The notes beneath the pieces are model-generated. The model was not told the DNA's origin and made no database searches. It saw only the letters and a program-made list of their open reading frames with translations. From Novipirellula herctigrandis (lineage in GTDB: Bacteria > Planctomycetota > Planctomycetia > Pirellulales > Pirellulaceae): DNA of 64,000 bases. Positions within the stretch are counted from its first letter, which is position 1; each line of letters starts with the position of its first letter. A program made the translations under genes and the position numbers. The stretch is taken from the NCBI GenBank assembly GCA_007859835.1, contig SJPJ01000001.1, positions 2,321,771-2,385,770 of the forward strand, read 5' to 3'. Positions 16,719 through 25,888 of the stretch are shown piece by piece.

Positions 16719-19700
16719 GGTCCGTCGTTCGCTGGGCGGTCGATAACGGCCCCGCGACCAACACGCTGGTCGTCGCGATTCTAATCCTTGGCTGTTGGTG
16801 CGCCGCATCCATGCAGCGTGAGTTCTGGCCTTATTCCAATTTGGATGTGATCCAGGTCAGCGTCGAGTATCGTGGCGCAAGCCCTGAAGAGGTCGAAGAG
16901 GGCATCTGCCAACGAATTGAAGAGACGGTCCGCAGCGTTCAAGGCGTTCGGCGAATCACGTCGGTCGCCCGTGAAGGATCCGCTGTCGTCTCGATTGAAC
17001 TGGAAGCCGACGTCAGCGAACCCGACGTCCAAGAAATTCTCGGCGAAGTTCGCTCGCGAGTTGACGGCATCCCGAGTTTTCCCGCACTCGCCGAACAGCC
17101 CGTCGTCCAACGGCAACAGCCCCGCACAACCGCCATCAGCATTGGCGTCATCGGACCAGAATCTAGTAGCGGAAGTCGTCAAGACTTTCGACCCGGCTCA
17201 TCGAAAGTCCTGACGACTTCCGCTACCGCTGACCGCAACGTCGAAAACGCACTCGCCCTACGTGATCTCGCCGAACAGATTCGTGACGAAGTCCTGCTGA
17301 TGGACGAAGTCTCACAAGCCGAAGTCGTCGGCGTGCCGCGTTATCAGATCGACGTTGAGATTCCGGAGGAAACGCTTCGTCAGTACAACTTGACCCTTTC
17401 GCAAGTCGCTGAGATCGTTCGATCACAAAACGTCGAAGTACCCGGCGGTACGATGAAAACTGCGTCGCAGGACATTCTGCTTCGCGGCAGCAACCGACAA
17501 TCCACTGGCGAGGACATCGGCAACATACCCCTTGTCACCGACCAAAGTGGCGTCGTACTCACGATCGACGACCTCGGCACGGTACGTGATGAGTTCACCG
17601 ACGACTCAGCCATCAGCCGCATCAACGGTCGACCGGGGCTGGCCATTCAAATCGAAACCACTCAAACCGAAGACATCATTCATGTCGGCCGAGCGGTTCA
17701 GAAATTCGTCAAGGAATATTCGCCGCCCGATGGCTACGAATTGATCTACTTTCGCGATCGCACCGACGACGTACTCGCGCGGCTAATGCTGCTGGTCAAG
17801 AACGGCTGGCAGGGTTTGCTGCTCGTGTTTTTGTTGCTCACGCTGTTCTTAGAACTACGTTTGGCGATTTGGGTTTCGATGGGCATTCCGCTTTCCATTG
17901 CGGGTGCTTGCGCGCTGATGTACTACACTGGCCAAACACTGAACATGACCTCGATGTTCGCTTTCCTGATTGCGTTGGGCATCATGGTCGACGACGCAAT
18001 TGTGATCGGCGAAAACATCTATGTCCATCGGTCGACGGGTAAGAGTTTTCGTGATGCCGCCATCGATGGAACGCTCGAAGTCATGCCGTCCGTGGTGACT
18101 AGCGTGCTTACTACCATCCTGGCGTTCCTGCCGATGATGTTCATGACAGGACGGCTGGCTCGGTTCACCGAAGTGCTGCCCTTCGCTGTCATCGCGATCC
18201 TAATGTTTTCGCTCACCGAGGCACTCACCGTCTTGCCATCACACCTCGCACACGCCGACGGGCCGGGCATGAAGGCGTTATCTTGGTTGTTTGGGCCATT
18301 TCGCGTCGTCGGTTCCGCGATCGCAGTCGTCAATGGCTGGGTCGCCAAAGGCTTGGAGTGGTTTATCGAAACGTTGTATCTACCAACGCTTCGTTTTTCG
18401 CTTCGGTTTCCGATGCTAATAGTGTGCTGTGCGATCGCTTTCCTGATGACCGCGATTGGCGTCGTACGATCAGGCACCGTTCCTTACATCGTGCTTCCAC
18501 AAATCGATTCCAACTTTTGCACTGTCATCATCGCCTTCCCCGATGGCACGCCCGAACACATCACCGACAAAGCAACCAAGCGACTCGAAGACGCCGTCCA
18601 ATCCATCAACCAACAAACCATCGACGAGGGTCTCACCGCAATACCCGGTGGCGTTGTTAGCGCGATCCATCGGTCGGTCGGTTACGGGGCGAGCACCGAC
18701 GGCGATGTCTCGTCGGGAAGCCATGTTGGCAGCCTGACCGTGCAACTGGTCGACGTCGGTGACCGTGGCATCACCAGTCAAGAAATGGTGCAGCGTTGGC
18801 GTAAAGCAGCCGGCAGTTTTGTCGGAGCCGATTTAGTGTCGTTCGGTTCCGGCCCGCGAGGACTAGCGGGGCTGCCGATCGAGTTTTCGCTGTTGGCCCG
18901 CAGCGAGGATATTCCGCAACTGGAAGCTGCCGTGCAAGCGTGCGTCGATCAGCTCGAAAAGTATCCGGGTGTCCACGATGTGACCGCGGGCGGGCGGCCT
19001 GGAAAGTGGGAATACCGGCTGACGATCAAAGACGAAGCCAAAGCAATGGGCGTTTCACTTGCCGAATTATCCAGCACCGTGCGAGCATCGTATTACGGCG
19101 AAGAAGCCATGCGACTTCAGCGTGGCCGTCATGAAGTCGAACTGCGAGTCCGCTATCCTCGAGAACAACGACAATCGCTAGCCGACTTCGACGAAATCCG
19201 TGTTCGCGATCCCGCCGGAAACCAGCGGCCGCTCACCGAGCTTGCCGAAGTCGATATCCAGCGCAGCTACTCCGCCATCCACCGACTCGATCAGATGCGG
19301 AGCATCACGATCGCCGCCGACGTCGACGAAGAAGTCGGCAACGCGTTCCAAATCACCGCCGACCTACAAAACACACTGATGCCAAAACTGGCCGAAAACT
19401 ACCCCAGTCTGCGAGTGCTATGGGAAGGCCAGCAGGAACAAACCAACGATTCGATGAACAGCATGTTCTACGGATTCATCGCCGTGATGATCGGTATGTA
19501 CCTACTGTTCACGATCGAATTTAAATCGTACCTGCAACCGCTGCTCGTCCTATCCATCATTCCATTCGGAGCGTGCGGTGCGATCTTCGGCCACGTTATC
19601 CAAGGTCTACCGTTCACGCTGTTTAGCATCTACGGCCTCGTCGCCCTCTCAGGCATCGTCGTCAACGACTCGATCGTCTTGATCGATTTTATCAACCGCC

Positions 19701-19990
19701 GCATCGCCGACGGACTGTCTCTTCACGAAGCGATCATCGATGCCGGTCGACGCCGTTGCCGCCCGGTGTTACTCACATCACTCACCACCATCGGAGGCAT
19801 GCTTCCAATCCTGTTAGAAACATCACGCCAAGCCCAAGTTCTGATCCCCATGGCGACCAGTCTCAGCTTCGGCCTCATCTTCGGCACAGCGCTAGTCCTG
19901 ATCCTCGCGCCGGTTGGTTTTTTCATCATCGCCAAGTTTTCCGGCGCGCCGCTTGAGCAAACGGCAGAAACGCTCATCGAGACATCTTGA
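16715..19990 (+). CDS. RND-family efflux pump (AcrB/MexB-like permease)
   Basis: 1091 residues; GTG start overlapping the adaptor stop (GTGA). Twelve membrane segments in the expected two sets: one after residue 9, several from about 350 to 560, and a second set from about 905 to 1070. The proton-relay segment ALGIMVDDAIVIGENIY and its second-half partner LSGIVVNDSIVLIDF are typical of heavy-metal and multidrug RND pumps. A family-2 REP (17166-17226) is read in frame as SGSRQDFRPGSSKVLTTSAT at about residues 151-171, where homologs pass directly from the beta strand to the RDLAEQIRDE helix. The pump is otherwise full length and probably functional. Confidence 0.92.
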   Translation: MRSVVRWAVDNGPATNTLVVAILILGCWCAASMQREFWPYSNLDVIQVSVEYRGASPEEVEEGICQRIEETVRSVQGVRRITSVAREGSAVVSIELEADVSEPDVQEILGEVRSRVDGIPSFPALAEQPVVQRQQPRTTAISIGVIGPESSSGSRQDFRPGSSKVLTTSATADRNVENALALRDLAEQIRDEVLLMDEVSQAEVVGVPRYQIDVEIPEETLRQYNLTLSQVAEIVRSQNVEVPGGTMKTASQDILLRGSNRQSTGEDIGNIPLVTDQSGVVLTIDDLGTVRDEFTDDSAISRINGRPGLAIQIETTQTEDIIHVGRAVQKFVKEYSPPDGYELIYFRDRTDDVLARLMLLVKNGWQGLLLVFLLLTLFLELRLAIWVSMGIPLSIAGACALMYYTGQTLNMTSMFAFLIALGIMVDDAIVIGENIYVHRSTGKSFRDAAIDGTLEVMPSVVTSVLTTILAFLPMMFMTGRLARFTEVLPFAVIAILMFSLTEALTVLPSHLAHADGPGMKALSWLFGPFRVVGSAIAVVNGWVAKGLEWFIETLYLPTLRFSLRFPMLIVCCAIAFLMTAIGVVRSGTVPYIVLPQIDSNFCTVIIAFPDGTPEHITDKATKRLEDAVQSINQQTIDEGLTAIPGGVVSAIHRSVGYGASTDGDVSSGSHVGSLTVQLVDVGDRGITSQEMVQRWRKAAGSFVGADLVSFGSGPRGLAGLPIEFSLLARSEDIPQLEAAVQACVDQLEKYPGVHDVTAGGRPGKWEYRLTIKDEAKAMGVSLAELSSTVRASYYGEEAMRLQRGRHEVELRVRYPREQRQSLADFDEIRVRDPAGNQRPLTELAEVDIQRSYSAIHRLDQMRSITIAADVDEEVGNAFQITADLQNTLMPKLAENYPSLRVLWEGQQEQTNDSMNSMFYGFIAVMIGMYLLFTIEFKSYLQPLLVLSIIPFGACGAIFGHVIQGLPFTLFSIYGLVALSGIVVNDSIVLIDFINRRIADGLSLHEAIIDAGRRRCRPVLLTSLTTIGGMLPILLETSRQAQVLIPMATSLSFGLIFGTALVLILAPVGFFIIAKFSGAPLEQTAETLIETS
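17166..17226. repeat. REP palindrome, family 2, inside the RND pump gene
   Basis: 26-bp arms with one mismatch: GTAGCGGAAGTCGTCAAGAC... and its complement ending GACGACTTCCGCTAC. It keeps the pump frame open. It is the better preserved of the two family-2 copies. Confidence 0.94.
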
Positions 19991-20092
19991 ACGGCTCGTG
20001 GACGGAAAACAGGACATTCAACCTTTCCAGAAAACAAAGTTAACAACCACGCCGCCATAAGCAAAAGGATTCGTCAAACCATTCTCCCGACT

Positions 20093-20129
20093 CAATTACG
20101 CAACCTGCGTTACGCGTCCTGCGTAATTG
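20093..20129. terminator. inverted repeat downstream of RND pump
   Basis: CAATTACGCA and TGCGTAATTG (10-bp perfect arms, 17-nt loop) about 100 bp after the pump stop. It could end transcription from either convergent side, but there is no T-run, so a Rho-independent terminator is not proven. Confidence 0.4.
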
Positions 20130-20277
20130 ACCAGTCCGCACAAAGTTATCCACAACGGAACTCTGGCCGCCGCTACAGAAAAAAGTGGTAAACCCCAGCG
20201 AAAAACGCATGTCAGTTCCATGCAGATGAATGCACGAACACTGCGAAATACTATGACTTCATAACCCAGAAATCGTT
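20130..20277 (+). repeat. dispersed repeat, copy B (DnaA-box-like core)
   Basis: Matches copies A and C: GTCCGCACAAAG, exact TTATCCACA at 20146-20154, AAAAAAGTGGTAAACCCCAG, CATGCAGATGAATGCACGA, CTGCGAAATACTATGACTTC, ATAACCCAGAAAT. Right end is 165 bp from the stop of the leftward ligase gene; the RND pump converges from the left. Confidence 0.9.
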
Positions 20278-20441
20278 GTGCACGGACAGCAAAAACAAGA
20301 GTCCAAGATTGCGGGCGATACAGGTGGCACTAGAGCCTGATTCTCTCCAGCTCGTCGTTCCGCTGTGTTGGATCAATGTCGTTGTCAACTTCCAGTTGTG
20401 CAGACCATTCTCCAAGCCAGAATGGACCGCTACTCAATCAA

Positions 20442-21803
20442 TCAGGTTAGGGGCAGAACTTCGTGGAACTTGCCGCTTGCCGTCAATTGAGGTGAACTCT
20501 GGCTGGCTCTGACCTCCACATCTGGCAGGTTGTTCTCTTGAAAAACCCGTTTTACGGACTGTATCACCTGTTCAAAAACAGCCTCGGAGACGGCGTCTTC
20601 TGCTAATTCAATTCTTACCTCAAACTCCTTTTCGGCGGATTGAACCAATTGAATGCGCCGGGCCTGCTCATGTTCGAGATCAAAGACCAGGGGTGACAAT
20701 ACAACTTCGCCGATATGAAGCAGAGTCGCCTGGCGCCCCACGACCTGAAAACTACGAAAGGGTGAGCCGCACCGACACGGGTCTGAATAGAACCTGAGAC
20801 GATCGCCCATGTCATAGCGGATAATCGGTTGAACATCGTTAACGAGCACGGTCAGAAGTGCCGTGGTTGAAAGAGTACCATCGGGGACCGGTCGCATGTT
20901 TTCGTCAACCGCCTCCAAGATCACCCAGTCTTCGTGGACGTGAAGGCGGCGATGGCTGCACTCCAACGACGGCGTGAAGCATTCGGTACTGGCATAGGAA
21001 TTAACAACATGATGCTTTGAGGACGGGAACGCGTGACGAACTTTCTGACAAAGATCATCAGTGAGAGTTTCTCCGCCAACTCTGAAAAGGGCCGGTTCAG
21101 TGTTCAGTCGCCCAGCTTCCTTCTCTCTGGCCAGAATCGACAAGACGCTTGGGTAAGTCACAATCGTGCCGATCCTATCTATAGCATTGAGTTGCTCGAC
21201 AATTTTCTCAATCGGTTGCTCGGCCTCAATAAACGTCGTACGCTTCGCCAGCCAGGGACGCAAATGGTTCATCAGTCGGATAATGCCAGCCCCGGCAAAG
21301 TGACCGTTTCCGCCGCTAATCGCCACGTCCAATCCGGCTTTACGTGCTTCTTTAATTATCCTGAATTGGCTTCTGTCCAAGCGAGCCAGGGTAATACCGT
21401 ACAAAAGCTCGAAGACTGCTGATGGCAATACGATCACGGCTGGTTCACCGGACGTCCCCGAGGTTCGAAAAACAGCGACATCGCCAATGGGAACGCCCAG
21501 TTGTTTGATATCAAGCAGGTGATCCCGTGCGCGGGTTAGAGGCAGGTAGCGAATGGTCAGCCAGTCATCGAATTCACGCATCAGATCGGGCTTACGAGTC
21601 ACCGGAAGCTCATGCAATTCGATCAGGCTGGATGCCCTCAAATCGGAATAGAGTTTTTGGAACAGTGGGGAATCCTGCCGCACTTTCTCAACGAGACGCC
21701 GAAGTCTCCTCAATTGCCGGGCGTTGATTCTTTTACGTCCGCCCCAGGCTGTCCAAAGTCCGCCAACGCAGTATCCCAATATTCTGAGCAGGCTGAATCG
21801 CAT
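20442..21803 (-). CDS. Phenylacetate-CoA ligase-like adenylate-forming enzyme
   Basis: About 453 residues from ATG 21803, which has GGAG nine bases upstream; earlier ATGs at 21863 and 21902 would overlap the upstream gene. The AMP-binding P-loop FRTSGTSGEPAVIV, the SYASTECF block, RYDMGDRLRF and a Cys-containing CRCGSPFR match the PaaK/CapK family. These activate a carboxylic acid as an acyl adenylate and then a CoA thioester. The substrate cannot be read from sequence. The ketopantoate-reductase-like gene lies 31 bp upstream on the same strand, suggesting cotranscription. Confidence 0.82.
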   Translation of the reverse strand: MRFSLLRILGYCVGGLWTAWGGRKRINARQLRRLRRLVEKVRQDSPLFQKLYSDLRASSLIELHELPVTRKPDLMREFDDWLTIRYLPLTRARDHLLDIKQLGVPIGDVAVFRTSGTSGEPAVIVLPSAVFELLYGITLARLDRSQFRIIKEARKAGLDVAISGGNGHFAGAGIIRLMNHLRPWLAKRTTFIEAEQPIEKIVEQLNAIDRIGTIVTYPSVLSILAREKEAGRLNTEPALFRVGGETLTDDLCQKVRHAFPSSKHHVVNSYASTECFTPSLECSHRRLHVHEDWVILEAVDENMRPVPDGTLSTTALLTVLVNDVQPIIRYDMGDRLRFYSDPCRCGSPFRSFQVVGRQATLLHIGEVVLSPLVFDLEHEQARRIQLVQSAEKEFEVRIELAEDAVSEAVFEQVIQSVKRVFQENNLPDVEVRASQSSPQLTASGKFHEVLPLT

Positions 21804-21834
21804 TGACGTAGGCTCCGCGGGTTTGCGAGACGTT

Positions 21835-22848
21835 TCATCTTGCCTTCTCGACTTCACGTGCATTTTGGCCAATCGCTCTGGTGTGGGATTCGCTGATGTC
21901 ATCCGCGCGTTGACTTCCTAAGTCGAGATAGGGTCGTAGCTGATCGATCGCAGGTGTGGCAATTCCTGACTGGCGAGCCAGTTCGCCAAGTTCGTTCGCA
22001 ATCGCTTTCATCTCCGCACGCGCGGCCAAGGCGTGACCGATTTTGATGCTCGCGGCTTTGTCATCGAGCTTTCGGCGCGTGATTGCGACCAAGAGCATTT
22101 CTGGAATCCACCGAAAAATTTTGTGAATCGACGGCGTGATCGGAACACCAATCGATGAGAGAGCGCGATGGCCTTCTCGGATGGCCCGAATCATCAGAAC
22201 GAGGGCCTCGCGGTTGCTTTTCAGTTGGCCAATATCTCCACCCGCCATGTACAACGCGCCCGCAGTCGGGCTGATTTCGGCAGCGTGAGTCTTGAGCCAT
22301 GCATCCATGTTCCGAGAAATAGAAACAGGGAAGTTTGCCTGCTTCAACGCGGTGGCGATTGCTTTGATGCGTTTCGATTCGGCACCATCAAGCTCACCGA
22401 TTGTCGTTGGCTGCTCGCTCCGATCGAGAATGAGGTATCGAATACACTCGTCGCAGCGCGCGGCAGCCGCGCCGGGAAAGCCGAGCAGCACTCGCTCGCG
22501 ACCGATTGCCGCGATCATCTCGTCAGGCCCGCCAGCGTTGTTTCCGAAGAACATAACGCTCGGTGTGTTCCGATTCGCCGCCAAGATTGGCAAGACTTCG
22601 CTGACATTGTCTCTCGGCAGGATCACCAAGACGAAATCGTAGGCGTCATCTGGAGCGAGTCGTTCCACCGATTCGACCCGTGTGATGGTCTTTTCCCCGC
22701 TGACAAAATCTTGAAGACGTATTCCGTGTTCGCGGATTTGACTCAAACGCTCTCCTCTCGCAAGGATAGCGACGTCGTTTCCCGCATTCGTCAACTTCGC
22801 CGCATACAGCGAACCGATGTTTCCTGCGCCATAGACCAGTACCTTCAT
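21835..22848 (-). CDS. Ketopantoate reductase-like NAD(P) oxidoreductase (ApbA/PanE)
   Basis: 337 residues from ATG 22848, preceded by GGGAG at a good distance. The N-terminal Rossmann motif VLVYGAGNIGSLYAAKL and the helical C-terminal domain with KTHAAEISPTAGAL fit the ApbA/PanE family. A true panE would reduce ketopantoate to pantoate for CoA synthesis. This member lacks a pantothenate-gene neighbourhood and is linked to an acyl-activating enzyme, so it may reduce another 2-oxo acid or be a relative of unknown substrate. Confidence 0.83.
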   Translation of the reverse strand: MKVLVYGAGNIGSLYAAKLTNAGNDVAILARGERLSQIREHGIRLQDFVSGEKTITRVESVERLAPDDAYDFVLVILPRDNVSEVLPILAANRNTPSVMFFGNNAGGPDEMIAAIGRERVLLGFPGAAAARCDECIRYLILDRSEQPTTIGELDGAESKRIKAIATALKQANFPVSISRNMDAWLKTHAAEISPTAGALYMAGGDIGQLKSNREALVLMIRAIREGHRALSSIGVPITPSIHKIFRWIPEMLLVAITRRKLDDKAASIKIGHALAARAEMKAIANELGELARQSGIATPAIDQLRPYLDLGSQRADDISESHTRAIGQNAREVEKAR

Positions 22849-23132
22849 CTCTCGCTCCCTGGCTTGAGCGACCACCACACATCAATGCTTGAATGCAACC
22901 AGCGTGCCTAGTTCGAGTGGCCGACGGATTCGGCACGGCAGATGCGTTGAATCCGAGCAGTTTGCGAAGCGTTATAGTGCAGCTGGTTGTTCAGTTGCTC
23001 GTTGACGCCAACATCTGACGAGCATCACGCAAGGATTGCGGGGCGAATCGCCAGCACCGCGCGTGTTGCGGGGCTGTGCCTTGCATGTGTGCGAACTGTC
23101 ACGCAAGAATCTCGATTTGGAGGACGGGAATC
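22849..23132. other. intergenic region, divergent promoters expected
   Basis: 284 bp between two divergent genes. It should hold promoters for both, but I cannot pick a convincing -35/-10 pair. No gene seen. Confidence 0.4.
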
Positions 23133-23774
23133 GTGGAACCGAGAAACGAGTTCGATATCATTCTTCGTCCAGCCACGGCTGCGTTAGAAGACGGGTTGGC
23201 ATACGCGAGATGCCTGGACCAGGCTGCTGATGGATTTTTCGGCGTTATGCTTGGAAAAAGCTACGCCGAAGTCATTGCAGATACATTCGCCACCCCCGCT
23301 CATGATTTTTCGTTCGAGAACGTCATCTTCGCGGAGCAAGACGCGATGATCGTTGGAATGGCTTCGGGTTTTACTGCGAAACAGCATCACGGGTGTTCCG
23401 ATGAAGTGCTGGTCAAAGCGAAAGGCTATCCTTCGTTTCGCATGGCGATGTTTCAATTGGTCTTTGGATCGTTATGGCGATTTCTCGATACGATAGAAGA
23501 CGGCGATTTCTACTTGCAAGCCGTTGCCGTCGAAGAAGAACTTCGCGGCAAGGGCGTCGGGTCAATGTTGATTGACGCAATGGAGACGCGCGCGATCAAC
23601 AACGCTGCCAGCCGATTCTTGCTTGATGTGGCCGGCAAAAACGAAGCCGCGCGGCGACTGTATGAAAGCCGAGGAATGACCGTCGGGGCAAGCTGGCCGA
23701 AGCGGTTATTCCTGCCAGGACTTCAAATTGTGCGAATGACGAAATCGATCGAGCCAGCCACGGTGACATACTGA
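23133..23774 (+). CDS. GNAT-family N-acetyltransferase
   Basis: 213 residues from GTG 23133, which has GGAGG nine bases upstream; the frame upstream is Cys-rich and unconvincing. The acetyl-CoA loop is VEEELRGKGVGSMLIDAME, followed by FLLDVAGKNEAARRLYESRG, the usual GNAT C-terminal half. It acetylates an amine on an unknown substrate. No operon partner: the next gene starts 258 bp downstream. Confidence 0.85.
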   Translation: MEPRNEFDIILRPATAALEDGLAYARCLDQAADGFFGVMLGKSYAEVIADTFATPAHDFSFENVIFAEQDAMIVGMASGFTAKQHHGCSDEVLVKAKGYPSFRMAMFQLVFGSLWRFLDTIEDGDFYLQAVAVEEELRGKGVGSMLIDAMETRAINNAASRFLLDVAGKNEAARRLYESRGMTVGASWPKRLFLPGLQIVRMTKSIEPATVTY

Positions 23775-24032
23775 CCGAATGCGACCAGGTTGCCTGCAAT
23801 GTCCCTTCGACAACGAATTGGCAATTTACATGCCGCTACGAGGATTCGCCCCGCACCTCGGTAATCGCGGGTTGCTCTCAGAATTCGGCGCACCGCAATT
23901 GGCGACTGTGCGGATACGTCACCAACTGAGCGATCCAACGCACCGTCGCTACTGCATTACGTACTAAAAGTATGCGGCACTCGATTTGCCTGTTAATTCC
24001 AAAGACTTGCTACTTCCATCAAGGAGATCTCA

Positions 24033-25595
24033 ATGAGCACAGAAACTGCAGGCACTCACGCATCGTGGGATGTCATCGTGATCGGTTCTGGCATGGGTGG
24101 GATGGTCACTGCCGCAGCACTTTCCAAATTGGGACACAAGGTGCTGATGCTGGAACAGTACGACAAGCTCGGCGGGCAAACGCATAGCTTTTCGCGCGAA
24201 GGTTTTTCGTGGGACGTGGGGCTTCATTACCTCGGCGGATTCGGTCCGGAAGTATCTGAAAAAGCGATGCTGGATTGGCTTTGTGACTCGCCGATCGAAC
24301 TGGCTCCGATTGGCCCCGTTTACGATACGCTGCACATCGGCGACGCGGCTCCGCTGAAACTCTCACGTCCCGCCTCAGCACAAAGACTGGATTTGAAAGA
24401 ACGCTTTCCTGGCGAAACGGAAGCGATCGACAAGTGGTTTGACGCGATTATCGACGGCCGCGACGCCGTGACCACTGCCGGGCAGGTACGATCCATCCCG
24501 TCTGTTTTTGCATCGGCCGTGAAATGGTGGCGAGGCAAGAAGCTCAGTAGATACTGCGAAAGCACTACCGCAAAAGTTGTCAATGAAATCACTGACAATG
24601 CGGAGCTTGCCAAAGTCCTCGTAGCCCAGTGGGGCGACTTCGGTGGCCGACCAAGCACGACGAGTTTTGCGTTCCACGCGGCTGTGTTGAATTCCTATCT
24701 GGAAGCTGGCGCTTACTATCCCGTCGGCGGGGCAGGCTCGATAGGCGAGCACTTGTTGCCCACCATTACGAACAACGGAGGTGAAACGCGGGCGGGCGTC
24801 GAAGTCACGTCGTTGATCATGGAAGACGGAGTTGTCACGGGTGTCGAAACAGCGGATGGAGAAAAGTTCTTTGCGAAACGCATTGTGTCGAACATCGGCG
24901 CTCGCGAAACCGTCGATCGGCTGTTGCCGGAGGGTCACGGCCACGACGATTGGGTAAATGAGATTCGGTCGATTGGGCCGAACATCTGTCACTACTCATT
25001 GTTCCTTGGCTTTGAGGGCGATGTCGAAGCGGCCGGGATGACAAAGTCCAATCAATGGCTCTATCCAACCGGCGAGGTCGATGCGGTTTGGACCGGCGCC
25101 CCCGATAGTGCGCCGCCGGGCATGTTCGTTTCTTTCGCGTCATTCAAAGACCCAGCTCACGATCCCGGTCCGGAGAAAAAATACGCTGGCGAAATAATGG
25201 TGTGGTCTGATTGGTCGACCGTCGAGAAATGGGCGTCCGTTCCACGGAGCGAGCGGGGTGAAGATTACAAGTCGTTCAAAAGGAAGATCGAGACGATCCT
25301 GCTGGACCAGTTCGCGAAGTACTTCCCGCGGCTGGCCGAATTAGTCGTCTTTCACGAACTCTCAACGCCGCTGGCAACCGCATCGATCACAGGCCACCGC
25401 ATGGGGTCGTTTTACGGACTCGATGTGACTCCACACCGCATTACGACCGAGGCGCTCCGGATGAAAACACCGATCGACGGACTTTACCTCACCGGACAGG
25501 ACGTTCTCACTCCTGGAATTCCCGGAGCGTTTTGGGCCGGCTTTCTGTGCGCCGGCAGCATCGACCCCAAAGTGTTTATGCACATGAACGGGTAA
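24033..25595 (+). CDS. FAD-dependent oxidoreductase, RetSat/carotene-isomerase type
   Basis: 520 residues with GGAG before the ATG. The dinucleotide fold VIVIGSGMGGMVTAAALSKL is followed by EQYDKLGGQTHSF, the CrtI/CrtISO/RetSat signature, and the C-terminal GLYLTGQDVLTPGIPGAFWA is the usual second FAD-binding block. Relatives saturate or isomerise polyene chains (all-trans-retinol saturase, carotenoid isomerase). No carotenoid gene is adjacent, so the substrate is open. Confidence 0.88.
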   Translation: MSTETAGTHASWDVIVIGSGMGGMVTAAALSKLGHKVLMLEQYDKLGGQTHSFSREGFSWDVGLHYLGGFGPEVSEKAMLDWLCDSPIELAPIGPVYDTLHIGDAAPLKLSRPASAQRLDLKERFPGETEAIDKWFDAIIDGRDAVTTAGQVRSIPSVFASAVKWWRGKKLSRYCESTTAKVVNEITDNAELAKVLVAQWGDFGGRPSTTSFAFHAAVLNSYLEAGAYYPVGGAGSIGEHLLPTITNNGGETRAGVEVTSLIMEDGVVTGVETADGEKFFAKRIVSNIGARETVDRLLPEGHGHDDWVNEIRSIGPNICHYSLFLGFEGDVEAAGMTKSNQWLYPTGEVDAVWTGAPDSAPPGMFVSFASFKDPAHDPGPEKKYAGEIMVWSDWSTVEKWASVPRSERGEDYKSFKRKIETILLDQFAKYFPRLAELVVFHELSTPLATASITGHRMGSFYGLDVTPHRITTEALRMKTPIDGLYLTGQDVLTPGIPGAFWAGFLCAGSIDPKVFMHMNG

Positions 25596-25635
25596 AGGTG
25601 TCGGCATGATCCATACGCTCCCACTGGCTTCGATT

Positions 25636-25787
25636 CATAGCCGATCCTTCGGACGGCGAAAGCATGACCTGATCGCTTAGATCGACCAAGCAATGGCCAC
25701 TCGATTGCCAGGTTTTGAGTCAGTATCCCAAGCAGCCCCCTGCGCACGTGGCTTCACACCACGCGATACTACGACTTTAACACCCAA
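25636..25787 (+). repeat. dispersed repeat, subtype 2, copy E
   Basis: Shares with 56186-56337 the blocks CATAGCCGATCCTT, GGAC..GAAGCATG.CCTGATCGCTT, CCTGCGCA and the right end GCGATACTACGACTT. It lies between convergent genes, with its right end about 100 bp from the stop of the leftward helicase. The right end is also shared with copies A-C, so the two subtypes are related. Confidence 0.82.
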
Positions 25788-25888
25788 CAATTTCAAACTT
25801 CCTTCCATGACCTGGTGAAACTGGACGACCTCGATAAACCGACCTGGCGCCCCGGGCCGTCGGAGATCGGCCTGATCTGGCAATTCCT

